Source of the DNA: Acorus gramineus
Taxonomy: Eukaryota; Streptophyta; Magnoliopsida; Acorales; Acoraceae
Assembly: GCA_030737835.1 (NCBI GenBank)
Contig: CM060856.1
Location: 17,277,116-17,341,115 of the forward strand
Reading direction: 5' to 3'
Length of the DNA: 64,000 nt
A model generated the notes under the pieces. That model was not told the origin of the DNA. It saw nothing but the letters and a program-made list of their open reading frames with translations, and did not search any database. A program made the translations under genes and the position numbers. Of this stretch, positions 10,791 through 22,202 are shown one piece after another; position 1 is the first letter of the stretch, and every line of letters starts with the position of its first letter.

Positions 10791-11390
10791 GGATTGTTTT
10801 TGATCTCATGGGATTTGGATGTTGGAGGAGAGATGGGTTCACAAAATAAATAAATAATGGAGAAAGTTAAAAAGAGTTTCTTTGTATTAATGATATATGG
10901 AGTTTGGATTTTTGTTTGGCCGACGGGTTTCCGGCCGGCGAGCCTCCGGCCGGAGGGCCCGGCGGTGGGTCCCGGCCTAGAGGGAGGGGGAATATGGTAG
11001 TGATGACTTTGGAGTTTTGTTGGTTGTGGGTAGAAGGGGTAGGAAAAAGAAGAAGAAGAAGAAGAAGAAGAATTGGGACTTTCTTTCGGGTTTAGGATCC
11101 AGAATTCCTGGACAGTGGGCCTGGCCCAACCCAACTGGCCCATGATCCAGTGGGTTGTCTCAAAGGTCCATTGTCCAATAGAACTTATTGGAATAGATGG
11201 GTTTTGAATAAATGAGTAGTTCATTTGGGATAATTGTTTAAATTTTTTTTATTTATTAGAATTATTATTTTATTTCAGATAATTCTCAATCGGATTAGAG
11301 TATGTGACATGCACGTGTCATTACAACTCATCTCAAGGATGGATTCCACTCTTTTAGAAAGCCATATATTATTATCATATTTCTAAAAAG
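10791..11390. other. Spacer with GC-rich patch and AGA microsatellite
   Basis: Holds a GC-rich patch of GCCGGCGAGCCTCCGGCCGG type (10918-10990) and an (AGA)n run near 11046-11070. Long frames on both strands are low-complexity and show no domain. No gene is called. Confidence 0.5.
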
Positions 11391-11830
11391 CGGGTCTAGG
11401 CGGGGATTAAACGCCCGCATAGACGGAATCGGCATGTACCCGTCTCGTTTAAAAGAAAATTGGCATGTTAGGCGACCAGCCCTTAATCAGCCACCTAGAC
11501 GGGCGAAATCGACCATTTTGTGAAAATGTGGGTGTAATCGGGTATTCGGATCCAGGCCCAACCCAATTACGCCCACCTCTTTCACCCGTTTCTTATGACC
11601 TCGCTGGAAAAAAAAAAGAAACCCTAGCTGTCCAACCCGATCTCTCCTCCTCTTAACACATTTGCACCAGGTGAACCATCTCCCCCCGATGGCGACAAAT
11701 CTCCAACGAGCCGGCAATGCTCCAACAAGTGTACAAGAAAAAGAAAACGACTCCTATCACCCGAGTGGCCGAGTGAGTTTTAGACTCGCTAGGGCTTCAG
11801 GGAACATTTGGGTTGAATGATTTGATTATT
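11391..11830 (+). other. Orphan 5' leader, possibly the head of a hAT-type gene
   Basis: A CTAGGCGGGGATTAAACGCC-type stretch (from ~11396) is followed by a leader with AAACCCTAG near 11621 and an ATG at 11690. That ATG opens a short frame beginning MATNLQRAGNAPTSVQEKE, which closes within about 45 codons. TAGGCG-rich beginnings and such leaders are known from some plant hAT transposons. No BED finger or dimerisation domain follows, so this is at most a broken 5' remnant. Confidence 0.3.
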
Positions 11831-12529
11831 TTTTTAAAAAAATAAATTGTTGAATTGGACATGAAAATGATGATATGATATGATCTGTTGGAGTCTTGGA
11901 GAGAGATGGTGTGGATGAAGTTTTGGTGTCGTGGCATTAATGGGAGAAGAGTCCAAATGAAGGGTTTGTTGTGTTCCCTATAGCTTTATCAATTAATTTT
12001 CACCGGCTATTATTTTAATTTTTGTTCTTCATTTTGATTTTGATTTGCTCATGTGTTCTTGAAATTTTTTATTTTGGTTAAAAGGGTTTGATTGAGTTTA
12101 AAGTCTGAGATTATTCTTGAAAGTTTTTTATTTTTATTGTTGAAATCTAAAAGCTGCGATCATTCAGAATGTTTAAAAATACTTTCATACTAATTTGATT
12201 TTTTTATTTTTTTTAAAAAATTAAGATAGATCTTGTTATTGTCATTTTTATTAGAGTGAGTTACCAACCTAAAGGGATGAAAAAAAAAAAAAAAAATGAA
12301 AAAAAAAAGAAGCAAAGAAGAAGAAGCAAGGGATGAAAGCTGAGAGGGGTTTAAAGGTAACTCCGAGATGTGATGCATACTAATTAATTCTTGAAAAAAC
12401 AAAATATGGTTATGGATAGAATAAGGGTTCTAATAATATATATTTATACTTAACTCAACAGTTGAACTAATGATCCTTGACTCATTCATTTTCTTGGTTC
12501 ATTGAACGGTTCGATTTTTAAAACATTGC

Positions 12530-12945
12530 TATTATGTCACAGGTTAAGATCACATAGTCGAACTGATTCCAGAGACTTAAGGCCCTCTCTACGGCCCATT
12601 CAACTTGTGATATAATGGATGAAGTCACAAAGAGATATCTAAACACTACATCATGTGATCTATCTTTCATGATACTGAACAACGCACCATCGTTTGAAGA
12701 TATTATTTCATTAAGAACACTATAACACGCGAACATATTGTTCAAAACATAAAGTCGAATAGGTCGTAGAGAGGGCCTTAGGTCTCTGTAACTAGTTTGA
12801 CTCTGTGATGTCGACCTGTGAAATAATGAAGGACTTCACAAAGTCGAATGGGCTACAAAGAGGGCCTTAGATCTCTGTGATCAGTTCGACTCTGTGATAT
12901 CGACCTGTCACATAATGGACGATTTTACAAAGTCGAATGAATCGG
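12530..12945. repeat. Mixed tandem and inverted repeat (GAGGGCCTTAG family)
   Basis: Two direct copies (~12750-12855 and ~12840-12945) share GTCGAATxGG, AGAGGGCCTTAG, TCTCTGTxA, GTTxGACTCTGTGAT and TCGACCTGT. A third copy at 12535-12620 is in reverse orientation (CTAAGGCCCTCT seen as TTAAGGCCCTCTCTACGGCC). There are no termini or coding region. Confidence 0.65.
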
Positions 12946-13446
12946 GGTGGAGTCACTCTTTAAAAAAAACCATATTCTGATTTTTTGAGAGGACTAGGGT
13001 GAATGGCTATGTGGGTGGGAATATCGGTGCCTTAACTGCTAATATCTAACTTAAACTTGTTGAAAAGTCAGGTTGATGGGGGATCAAACCATACAATTAC
13101 ACCCCTACTTCATAGCTTGTCTAGGAGCATAGTCACACACTCTAAATTTTTTGAATGTTAGAAAATTTTGACAATTTGATACCTCCCATACTTATTGGCT
13201 TAACATATTTCTGATCTTCGAATAGTATTTTCACTATCTTAAGAACTTATCCCATTTTTTTGTAATTTAAAAGTTAACCCTAATATATATTGACAATTTT
13301 ATATTGTCCTTCCATTTCACAGTCTAACATAGAAGTTTCTACACGTATCTCATGCTAATAATAAATATATCTAAAAAATAATTTAATTACATCCTTTAAT
13401 TTTTTTATTATTTTCTAGGCTAAAAAGTGATGCTCAATGTACCATC
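12946..13446. other. Spacer before the Copia element
   Basis: AT-rich sequence with no supportable gene, RNA or repeat boundary until the LTR that begins at 13447. Confidence 0.5.
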
Positions 13447-13755
13447 TGTTGGGAATAATAAGTAGAAACACGTATCGCAGCGGAAGCGTCAATCACGATC
13501 CGGAGTTGAATTTATGTTCAAAATGATCACTCAATCAAGGTGGATAACAGTGAATATCCCATTTGATTAGTCTTCACCGAACAAGAGATAAACAACTATG
13601 TCCACCCTTCAAGATCTTGGGCAAAAATGGAAAACCCTTTCAAATTAAATACTATTCAAAATGGAGATGGGGTTTTTAATGGAGTGGAAAAACTATGCAT
13701 GCAACTGTTGAGGCCAAAATGGATGAATTGATTAATTCACTGGGTTGTTCATGCA
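13447..13755 (-). repeat. Copia LTR, left (3' LTR)
   Basis: Starts TGTTGGG and ends ATGCA on the + strand. Aligns along its length with 17737-18041. The end is set by where the two copies stop matching, just after TTGTTCATGCA. Confidence 0.8.
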
Positions 13756-13789
13756 TATATATATTGAGCTTGCATACCTTTTCTCATGA

Positions 13790-15787
13790 TGCATGAAGGG
13801 TGGTGATGACCTAACTCTACCCGTCGAGCACCACAAGGTGAGAAATCTTTCTCTATTGATTTTTATTGTTTAGTGTTTCAATTTATTTTTGTTAGAAGAT
13901 GATTGTGTCAATCAATTATTTGGGGAAGAAGGTTGATGGATTAGGGTTAGGGTTTGATTGATTTTAAATAGATGATGTTTTTATTAGATTTCAATTGATC
14001 TCGAAGGATTTCTTAAGATCAAACTAGATTTATTGGTTTTGGGATTTAAGGGTTATTTTCGGGTTGATTGTATACCTGATCATTAAATTGTGTTTTTGAC
14101 CTTGAAGAGATCGTTTATAGAAAAAATGTATTTCACAAACAGAAATATGTTTCGAAACCATCTTTCCAACGAATTATGAATCGTTCAATTTTGAGTTACG
14201 GGTAGAAAGTTATGATTTTTTCAAAGATTTCTTTGCAGTTTCTTAGAATTCAAATATTTAGCTTTATGACCAAGTTTGATGAATTTTAGAGATTAAAGGG
14301 ATCCCAAATGGATGTTTAATGAGTATAATTTAATTTGTGGGTTTTGATGATTTTGTTGATCTCGGTGACTCAAATTGGATCTTAAATCGATAATTTGGTT
14401 TAGTGGGATCAATGAATATTAATTGGATATTATTGTATTTAGATGTAAATTGATTGGATTGAGTTATTCGGATCATTAGAGCTGTAGTGGAGCCTTAGTT
14501 GATCATATGAGTTGTAGTGGATTATTTGTCTAAATATTTTATTCGAGGATTGATCGATTATGTGGGTCTTATGAAATAAATGGATATTGATTATCGGATC
14601 ATTGTGAGATGTGAAAACTTTAATATTTATTTGGAGTTGGGATTTTTGTTAGGCTTTTAAGGTGAGTTGCAGATTGTAGGTCTATTAGGTATGGGCTTTT
14701 GGGATTAATAGGCCTAGTGTTGTTGTAAGCTGCTTGTCAGTTGTTTGGGTCGTGACTGAATGATTTCTGATTTATTATTGCATAATTGTTATGCTAGGTT
14801 TTCCATGTGCGAGTGTGTGGTGTTCATGCACATGCATCGATTTGTATTGCGAGAACTATAAGTGAGTTGACTTGAGTCTCATATGTAGATTTCAAAAAAT
14901 ATATTATGTATTCATGCTAGGGCCAACTTATTTTATGGAATATGACTACTAGTTTTGATATAAAAATATGAGCATGCTTTTGGTGATATATGTATCATTA
15001 TGGTTTGTATTTTGAGATCGTACATGCTCTGTATTTTTATGGTTTGAAGACGTGATAAATTAGCAAATGCATACATTCTGTCTAGGTGGCTCAGTGTTGG
15101 TGGCCAACGTCTAGGTGGGCGTATATCTAAGTGGCCAGGTCCGAGAACGTAGGACCCAAGTCTTTGTGGCTATGTCTACGTGGCCATGCTTGTGAAAGGC
15201 CCCGCGAGCTAGGTGTTGCGAAGACGAACATGCGTGTTCGTGGTGTTGCATGCATTATGTTGGATATGATTGTATATATGTATTATTGCATGTCTTGGTG
15301 GCCTTTTGGATATTTACTCTTTTGATATATTATATGCATGTGTGGGCATATTATGATTATGATATTTTGAATACAACTATACTAACGGGATAATGATAGT
15401 CTATTCACTGAGCGTGTGGTTGCTCACCCCCTCATTAGTTCCCCTTTTCAGGTTAAGGGCTTAGATTGATGGATCTCGAGTAGTAGCGGTCAAGATAATG
15501 ATTTTCGGAGCACTAGACATGCGTAGAAGGTGTTGGTCATTTCTTTGGCATGTAGAGGACCCATATGTATGATAGTGTAGATATATATAAAAAAATTTAG
15601 TTGTTCCCGTTGTATATTGAATTGGTATTGGATTTTAGCCTCGACAATTGATGTATAAATATGGTGATGTTTTTCTTTTGTTCTTGAGAATAAAAAAATA
15701 ATAGAACTCTGAGATTTGAGGAAGAATTAAGGTAACACAACCGGATTTTACGCTTCAAAACGGAGTCGTGGATTCGGGGGCGTTATA
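13790..15787. mobile_element. Probable Ty3/Gypsy-type LTR sequence inside the Copia copy
   Basis: The stretch ends GGGGGCGTTATA at the point where Copia integrase sequence is interrupted. Upstream is CACTGAGCGTGTGG, then GCTCACCCCCTCATTAG, a layout I associate with long LTRs of plant chromovirus (Tekay/Del-like) elements. There is no gag-pol. It may be a solo or truncated LTR; orientation and left border are uncertain. Fossil, incomplete. Confidence 0.35.
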
Positions 15788-17724
15788 AATAGTATGAACC
15801 ATTTCTGGCTCTCACATTCATAGGCCCACAAACATCAGAATGAATGATACTCAACAATTCAGTTGATCGGGTAGCCTTTCGGAATGGTTTCTTGGTTGCC
15901 TTTCCACATATGCAGTACTCACATGTAGGGAAATCAATATCTTTTAAGGAACCTAGCAAGCCTTCTCTACATAAGCGTTTCATCATGTCTTTACCAATAT
16001 GGCTCAGCCTCGCATGCCAATTCAAACATTCAGAAACACTGAAATTTTCATTATTCATTATTGATGAGGAGATAGGAAAGGAGCAAGATTTGCATTCAAC
16101 TTCTAACTTGAAAAGATTTTCATACAATCTGCCCCGGGCAAAAATTACATTGTTCAGCCTTATGGACAGGACACCATTTCACCAGAAAATCGAACATCAA
16201 AATTATTTTTACATAATTGAGAGACAAACACAAGATTCTTTCTTATATTGGGAACATACAAAATGTCACGAAGCTCCAAAACACGTCCAGTATGCATGTG
16301 TAACTAGTACGTGCCAATCCCCAAAACATCCTCCGCGGCATTGTTCCCCCATATATAACTTGTGTTGTCCTTAAAAAATTTGGTGAAATTCCACAAAATC
16401 TTCTCTTTCCTTTGTCACGTGCTTGGTTGCCCCTGAATCCAGAAACCAATCTGGGCAAGCCTCATCAGTAAGGAGAACCTCAGAACAAACATTAACATAA
16501 TAGGAGGAAGAGACAGGGGGACATACTATTTTCTTGTCCTTGCATTCTCTAGCGAAATGTTCTCATTGACCACAAACAAAGCATGTGATCTTGGACTTAT
16601 CAACTTTGCCCTGAAAACCTCCTCTTGGCCTAAACTGCTGTTTCCCCCTGAATTTATCATCAGGTTCGGTTCTCCTCTCATTAGGCTTCTTCTTATTTTT
16701 GAATTTTCTCTTCTTCTTAAATTTCATAGGTCCCTTTTCTTCTACATTCATGACCACTTCAAAAGAGCTACCCATTCTTTATTCAGCTTCAATTTCTAAA
16801 GCAGTTCTCAAATCTTCAAAAGTCTTAACAGGCATATCATGGGTCATCAAGAGCTTCATCTGCTCCCAGGATGGAGGAAGTGACCTTAATATAGCAAGGA
16901 TTTTTTGATCTTCACTCTGTTTATTCCTAGCTGCAATTAAGTCACGAATCATTTGGGACATTTTCCTCAAATGGTCTGGCATGGACTAACTATGAGACAT
17001 TCTATAGTTTTCAAACTGCACACTCATTACTCTGAGTCTTGCAGCACTATAGCCTGAATATACCTTTTTCAATGCATCCCACATTTCTTTTGCAGTTTCA
17101 TAAATCTCATATTCCCCAATCAGATCATACATCATATTGCTCAACAAAGTATATCTAGCAGTTGTGTTATCATGCACCCAACCGTTATAAGCTTCTACCA
17201 GTGTATTAGAAGAGCCACTATCAGGTTTAGTCTTAACTTCTCGCAGTGTATATTCAACATTTTGCTCATGCAACAAATATGTCATATTTCTCTGCCACTG
17301 ATTATAATTGGTGCCATCTAATTTATCTCCCTTGATTAAGTCTGAGATAATATTTTTAAATGCCATATTTTATTGCAAATAAATGAATATGCACATTCAT
17401 CCACAAATCATGCATGCTGTGACTGATTTCTAAATTTATCTCATAGTGATTATCATTTTCACACAACATGACCTACGTGACTTATAGGAAATAGAATTAA
17501 AATTTATCATCAAGACAACTGCACCAAAATCAACACTATGTGTAGAAATCAAATGCAATCAGCAAGATAATAAAATTAATTCATTTTCTTAAAATCACAT
17601 AAGAGTATTTTTATAAGTAATATACATCTCATTTGGGAACCGTAAAATAAAAATTACCTGTTGCGAGGAAAGCACTGTAATTCCCTCGCCTACTCCACGA
17701 AGGACGACATCCAACTCACATTAG

Positions 17725-17735
17725 CTCTGATACCA
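17725..17735 (-). other. Copia primer-binding site (initiator Met tRNA)
   Basis: The minus strand reads TGGTATCAGAG directly inside the right LTR, complementary to the 3' end of plant initiator tRNA-Met. It fixes the element's orientation. Confidence 0.9.
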
Positions 17736-17736
17736 C

Positions 17737-18041
17737 TGTTGGGAATAATAAGTAGAAGCACGTATCGTGGCGGAAGCGTCAATCACGATCCGGAGTTGAA
17801 TTCACGTCCAAAATGACCACTCAATCAAGGTGGATAACAATGAATATCCCACTTGATTAGTCTTCACCGAACGAGAGACTAACAACTATGTCCACCCCTC
17901 AAGATCTTGGGCAAAAGATGGAAAGCCCTTTCAAATACTACTCAAAATGGAGATGGGGTCTTTAATGGAGTGGAAAAACTATGCAAGCAACTGTTGAGGC
18001 CAAAATGGATGAATTGATTAATTCACTGGGTTGTTCATGCA
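17737..18041 (-). repeat. Copia LTR, right (5' LTR)
   Basis: Partner of 13447-13755, next to the primer-binding site. No matching 5-bp target duplication was found outside the pair. Confidence 0.8.
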
Positions 18042-18685
18042 TTCGTGTATATATATGTATCACACAAAGTCGGTTTAATGTGAATAAAAAAGGAAATAAC
18101 AAGGTCGGTTGCATGAGGCGGTGATGTGGTACTTATCCATTATGGGTAAATGTTAAAATACCTCCTAGTAAAAGCAATAATCAGTAAGGTTGTATTCAAA
18201 TTTTTTTTTTTTAACACCATCATCACCGTATCATTTATGAGGATAAAATAATTCTAATCTCACACATATGAATCCAGTTGTACCAAAGATTTTCAGTTTC
18301 CACAAATGAACTGTCTGTTAGACACTTACACTAGTGAAACACCACAAGTATACCAATTTTTCCCTCACCCATCATGTATCTACATTAAAAACCAATTTTT
18401 TAATGGATCATTTTTTAAAAATAAATAAATAAATAAAGGTGGTGAGACAGCCAACCAGGTTCGCATAAATTCCAAACCCGGCCCCCATGACATTAATTAG
18501 CAAGGAAGGAATTGAATTTCCAAAATTGATTTCTGTGGACCCCAAGTGTTTCAAATACCTGTGACAATCAAATAAATATTCCCTTCAAAGGCTGTTGTAT
18601 GCATCCACATATATAATAATAATTTATATATAATAATAACTTATAGTACTCTCAGAATATATATATAAAACAATAATAATAATAT
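18042..18685. other. AT-rich spacer
   Basis: No supportable feature. There is a T-rich run near 18200 and short AT microsatellites at 18610-18680. Confidence 0.5.
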
Positions 18686-19544
18686 GGGAAAATTTTAAAA
18701 TTAACCTTAATTTAATAATTATTTCTAACAAATGACCCTCTCCAATAATTATTTACAAAAATAACCCTCAACATTATTTGAACTAGTTTGACAATGACAC
18801 CTCAGCATCACCGCGGGCACCATAAAAGGCAAGTTATTTACACACCATTAAGATATGCTTTTTTATTTTTTATTTTATTTTCTTACTTTTTTAATATATG
18901 TAAATAATGTAATTTTTATTATATAAAACATTTTTTACAAAATTAATACCATTTGGAATATCATTGCAAAGTTTAAAATAAGATCAATATTGAATATATT
19001 TAATTTATATTTAAAAATGATAAATTTAAGGTAATTAATTAATATTTGTATATTTTTACTAATATTTGCATCAAAAACATCATATTTGATTTTGTGGATA
19101 CATCATAAAGAAAATTTACTAAATAAATGTAATTAAATTTTAATATTAACCAAAAATGTATAAATGTTAATTATTATCTTAAAATTATAATTTTAAATGT
19201 AAACTAAATATATTCAATATTTGTGTCATTTTAAATGTCTCAACGATATATTTCCAATTGCATACTAATTTTGTAACAAATAATTTATGTAATAAAAGTT
19301 AAATTATTTAAAGATATATATAAAAAATAAAGAAAAAATAAACATATCTTAATGGCGTGGGAGTAATGTTTGTTTGTGTATGTCTTTTGAGGCGCACAAA
19401 TTAATGACGCTTTAAATAATATGCTGAGATGGCATTGTCAAATCGGTCAAAACAAGGTTCAAGGATATTTTTGTAAATTATTTTCACGTATGATCATTTC
19501 TAAAGAATAATTATTAAGTTAATGTTAATTGTAAAAAAAATTTC
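18686..19544. mobile_element. Long fold-back (hairpin) element, ~860 bp
   Basis: The outer ~170 bp are inverted. The left arm (TTAATTTAATAATTATTTCT, then AATTATTTACAAAAATAxCC, TTTGACAATG and CTCAGCAT) pairs with the right arm (ATGCTGAGATGGCATTGTCA, TTTTTGTAAATTATTTTCAC, AATAATTATTAAGTTAATG). The AT-rich inner part also shows inverted words, for example AATATTGAATATATTTAATT against TAAATATATTCAATATTTG. Most of the element could therefore fold on itself. No ORF. TSD unclear. Confidence 0.72.
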
Positions 19545-19900
19545 TAATATTCAAAATGGTATATCTACGTGCGCACGATTGGATAACGTTCAAAGAAAGA
19601 AACGGATTCAGACACATCAACCACCACCGATTTTGTGTTGTGTAGTGTGTGTGTGTTGTTGTTGTTGGGTCGGCCATTGTGGGCAGTCAAACCCTCCTCA
19701 TTCAAACTCTTTTTTTTTTTTCTTCTCTTCCAAGTTGCGGCTTTGCATGCATTGCCTTTCCATTCAAGATCGGAAGATCTCGGCCGACTCTCACCAACCA
19801 ATATATATTTAATGTGGCTTTTCGGTGGTTTGTCGGTTTGTGAGGACACGTGGATGAAATGGTGGTGGTCCAGTGAATCTGGGAGAAGATCGATTCATGC

Positions 19901-19922
19901 GAGAGAGAGAGAGAGAGAGAGA
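19901..19922. repeat. (GA)n microsatellite
   Basis: Eleven GA units, followed shortly by an (AC)n stretch near 19928-19938. Confidence 0.9.
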
Positions 19923-20395
19923 ATACATACACACACACGTACGTACTGTTGTTGTTGTAAAAGAAAAAGAAAAAAATGTAAATGAAGGATATGTGTGGGT
20001 TGATTTGCATGAATTTGGAGAGACAAGGTGGTAAGTTTTCCTTCAATGCAGCTTGGTAATTAAGGGGGGAATAATGGGTACGACAATGTGATCAATGGAG
20101 GAAGGTGAGGGTAAATGGTACTAATTATGAATGCGTTTATGAACTTACAGCCCACTTGTAAAAAACGCTGCTCTACTTTTCTTTTTTCTTGGCCATTCTT
20201 GCAGTCTTTAAATGAGTAAATGAAACTTTGATTCGAAATCTCTGGTTTGAGTCGATCAGTGAAAATGCAAGAATGTGAGAGTCTTCATTTATTTGAGTAC
20301 ACACTTGTATGGCTTAAAAAGATTCAAGCTAAAAATGATTGCTTTTTAACATTTTTTTTGTCTTCTTTTTTATTCTTGTTTCTTTCTGTGAGGCG

Positions 20396-20496
20396 AAACT
20401 CACTTGCATTCATCGAAGTGATGGGAAAATGCATGATAAAGCAATCACCACCCATTTTACTTTGCGAGAAATAAATAGGAGAATGCAAGTGAGTTT
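20396..20496. repeat. Perfect 16-bp inverted repeat with 69-bp loop
   Basis: AAACTCACTTGCATTC at 20396-20411 is the exact inverse of GAATGCAAGTGAGTTT at 20481-20496. The pairing does not extend further, so a miRNA precursor is not claimed. Confidence 0.7.
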
Positions 20497-22167
20497 GAAA
20501 TCAATTCTGTTTATGGTTAAAAGTATTGAAACACACAAAAGACATTGTATATATTTATTTATTTTTTTGAGGGTAAAAGTAAACTTTGTATTGTTATATG
20601 TCTATGCGTTTACACAAAAAGATTTAGAGCTAGCAGTACATAATACTAGCATACCCTATCAGTAGTACTCCTGATTTCGACGACAAGACTATTTGGTTCT
20701 CAAGTATACAGATCCGTTTGCGTCCATTCTAAGAGCTCTGTTGAAATCAGCCCATAGAAATCCCATCACGTCCATTCTAAGACATTGTATATTGGATGAT
20801 ACATTTATTTATGTCCAAACTGCCTCTTAGCAAATTGACATATCAGGTGTCCCCCGGTCATCGAGTTTTTTTTTTTTTTTTCCATAGGTAAGTAATGGGA
20901 TTTGAATCAAATTTTGTTTTCAACATTATACCGTGGATATAATTAATCCCATATATGAGTTATTCATTTACTAAGAAATAGGAAATTATACAACCAAATG
21001 AAGAGCTTGACATGCCACATGATATCAATGAACTTATTTCCCAAGATGTCTGATAGCATGTCTAATAATAACTATTGCACTTCATCGTTTTATATCCTTG
21101 TTTTTTTTTTTTAATTTTGTTATGTTTAACTCAATCGACAAGTTAGTTACATATCAGTACACAAATGAAATAAAAATGAAACTTTATTTTAGTATGGATT
21201 TTGTTATGACATGGTTTTAATACCCCACTTAAGTGCTTCTAAGATTTCAAGTGAACAAATGGTACATGTTTTGTAATATACACGTGCATTTATATTTAAG
21301 TTCATGAATTGAGTGGTGTGTGTGTGTGTGTATTCCTGCTATGCAATATTCATTAAAAATATGTAAATTGGACAGTCCAAAAATTAGAAATACTTAAGCT
21401 GAGGCATCTAACTACATATATCACCAATCCCATAGAAGCAGAAATCTTTTCCCTATTTTTTTTTTTTTTGTTTTAGATATTCTAAAATATCACCAATCCC
21501 ATAAAGTTTTGATATTCTAAAAATTAGGAACACTTAGTACCTCACAAGAGTGAATTTCTCCAACATAGATAATCCTTAAAGTTTTTGCCAACAACATAAT
21601 ATATGAAGCCAACATACAAAAGTGAGACATAATTTTCTGTGTTTTATTTGCATTAATTTCACTTTCTGTTTGATTGTAGATTGTATTATGTGAATCAATA
21701 TTAACTTAAGAGACTAACGATTTTTCATCTTATTAAGCTCTACATGTAGGTTACACAATACAAATAAATGAGCACATCATATAAAGATAATGTTTGATTT
21801 CAGTTTTATTAGTACTTTTTTATTTTCTTAATTAATTAATGTGCAACATCTTAGACCAACCTTATAAAGAGAATGGCATACATGAGTGCAAATTTTGTGT
21901 TTGTTAAGGGAAAGTTTCAAAACAAAATCATAGAAATGTTAAATGGCATGAGTAGATTGACAAATTGTTTAGATCAAATATTTACAAATTTAATTCTAAC
22001 AATGAAAAAAATGAGACACCAAACCTAGTGATTAAGTGCAATATCACCCCCTTAAAATCATGTAGGATATAATCTATTTAATAAGTATCTCTCTGAGAAA
22101 TCTGATTAAGACTATAGCATTTTTTATATATATATGAGAGAGAGATTATTTATACTCTATTTGAATG

Positions 22168-22202
22168 CCCCCCCCCCCCCCCCCCCCCCCCCCCACCCCC
22201 CC
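22168..22202. repeat. Poly-C tract (27 C, A, 7 C)
   Basis: A homopolymer of 27 C broken by one A and followed by seven more. The complementary G strand could form quadruplex structure. Length is prone to sequencing and assembly error. Confidence 0.85.

Larger units (their letters stand above)
13447..18041 (-). mobile_element. Broken Ty1/Copia retrotransposon with both LTRs
   Basis: Two ~305-bp repeats (13447-13755 and 17737-18041) flank the region. Both start TGTTGGGAATAATAAG on the + strand. Next to the right one stands TGGTATCAGAG (minus strand), the initiator-Met tRNA primer-binding site of Copia elements, so the element reads right to left. Minus-strand pieces of gag (UBN2 type, with a zinc-knuckle CFVCGQ), the GAG-pre-integrase HARLSHIG region and the start of integrase (HSDVCGPM) are present at 15783-17366. 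The remainder of pol is absent or replaced by foreign sequence at 13756-15787. The LTRs differ at roughly 6 percent by eye count, suggesting an age of a few million years. The copy is broken, with several breaks. Confidence 0.85.

Noticed and set aside
10736-11224. 162-residue minus-strand frame
   Set aside because: It starts in the A-rich SINE tail and reads through Ser-rich and Pro-rich low complexity; no domain or splice logic.
19635-19985. Hydrophobic frame with RERERERE tail
   Set aside because: It runs through poly-T and (GA)n/(AC)n microsatellites; no homologue recognised.
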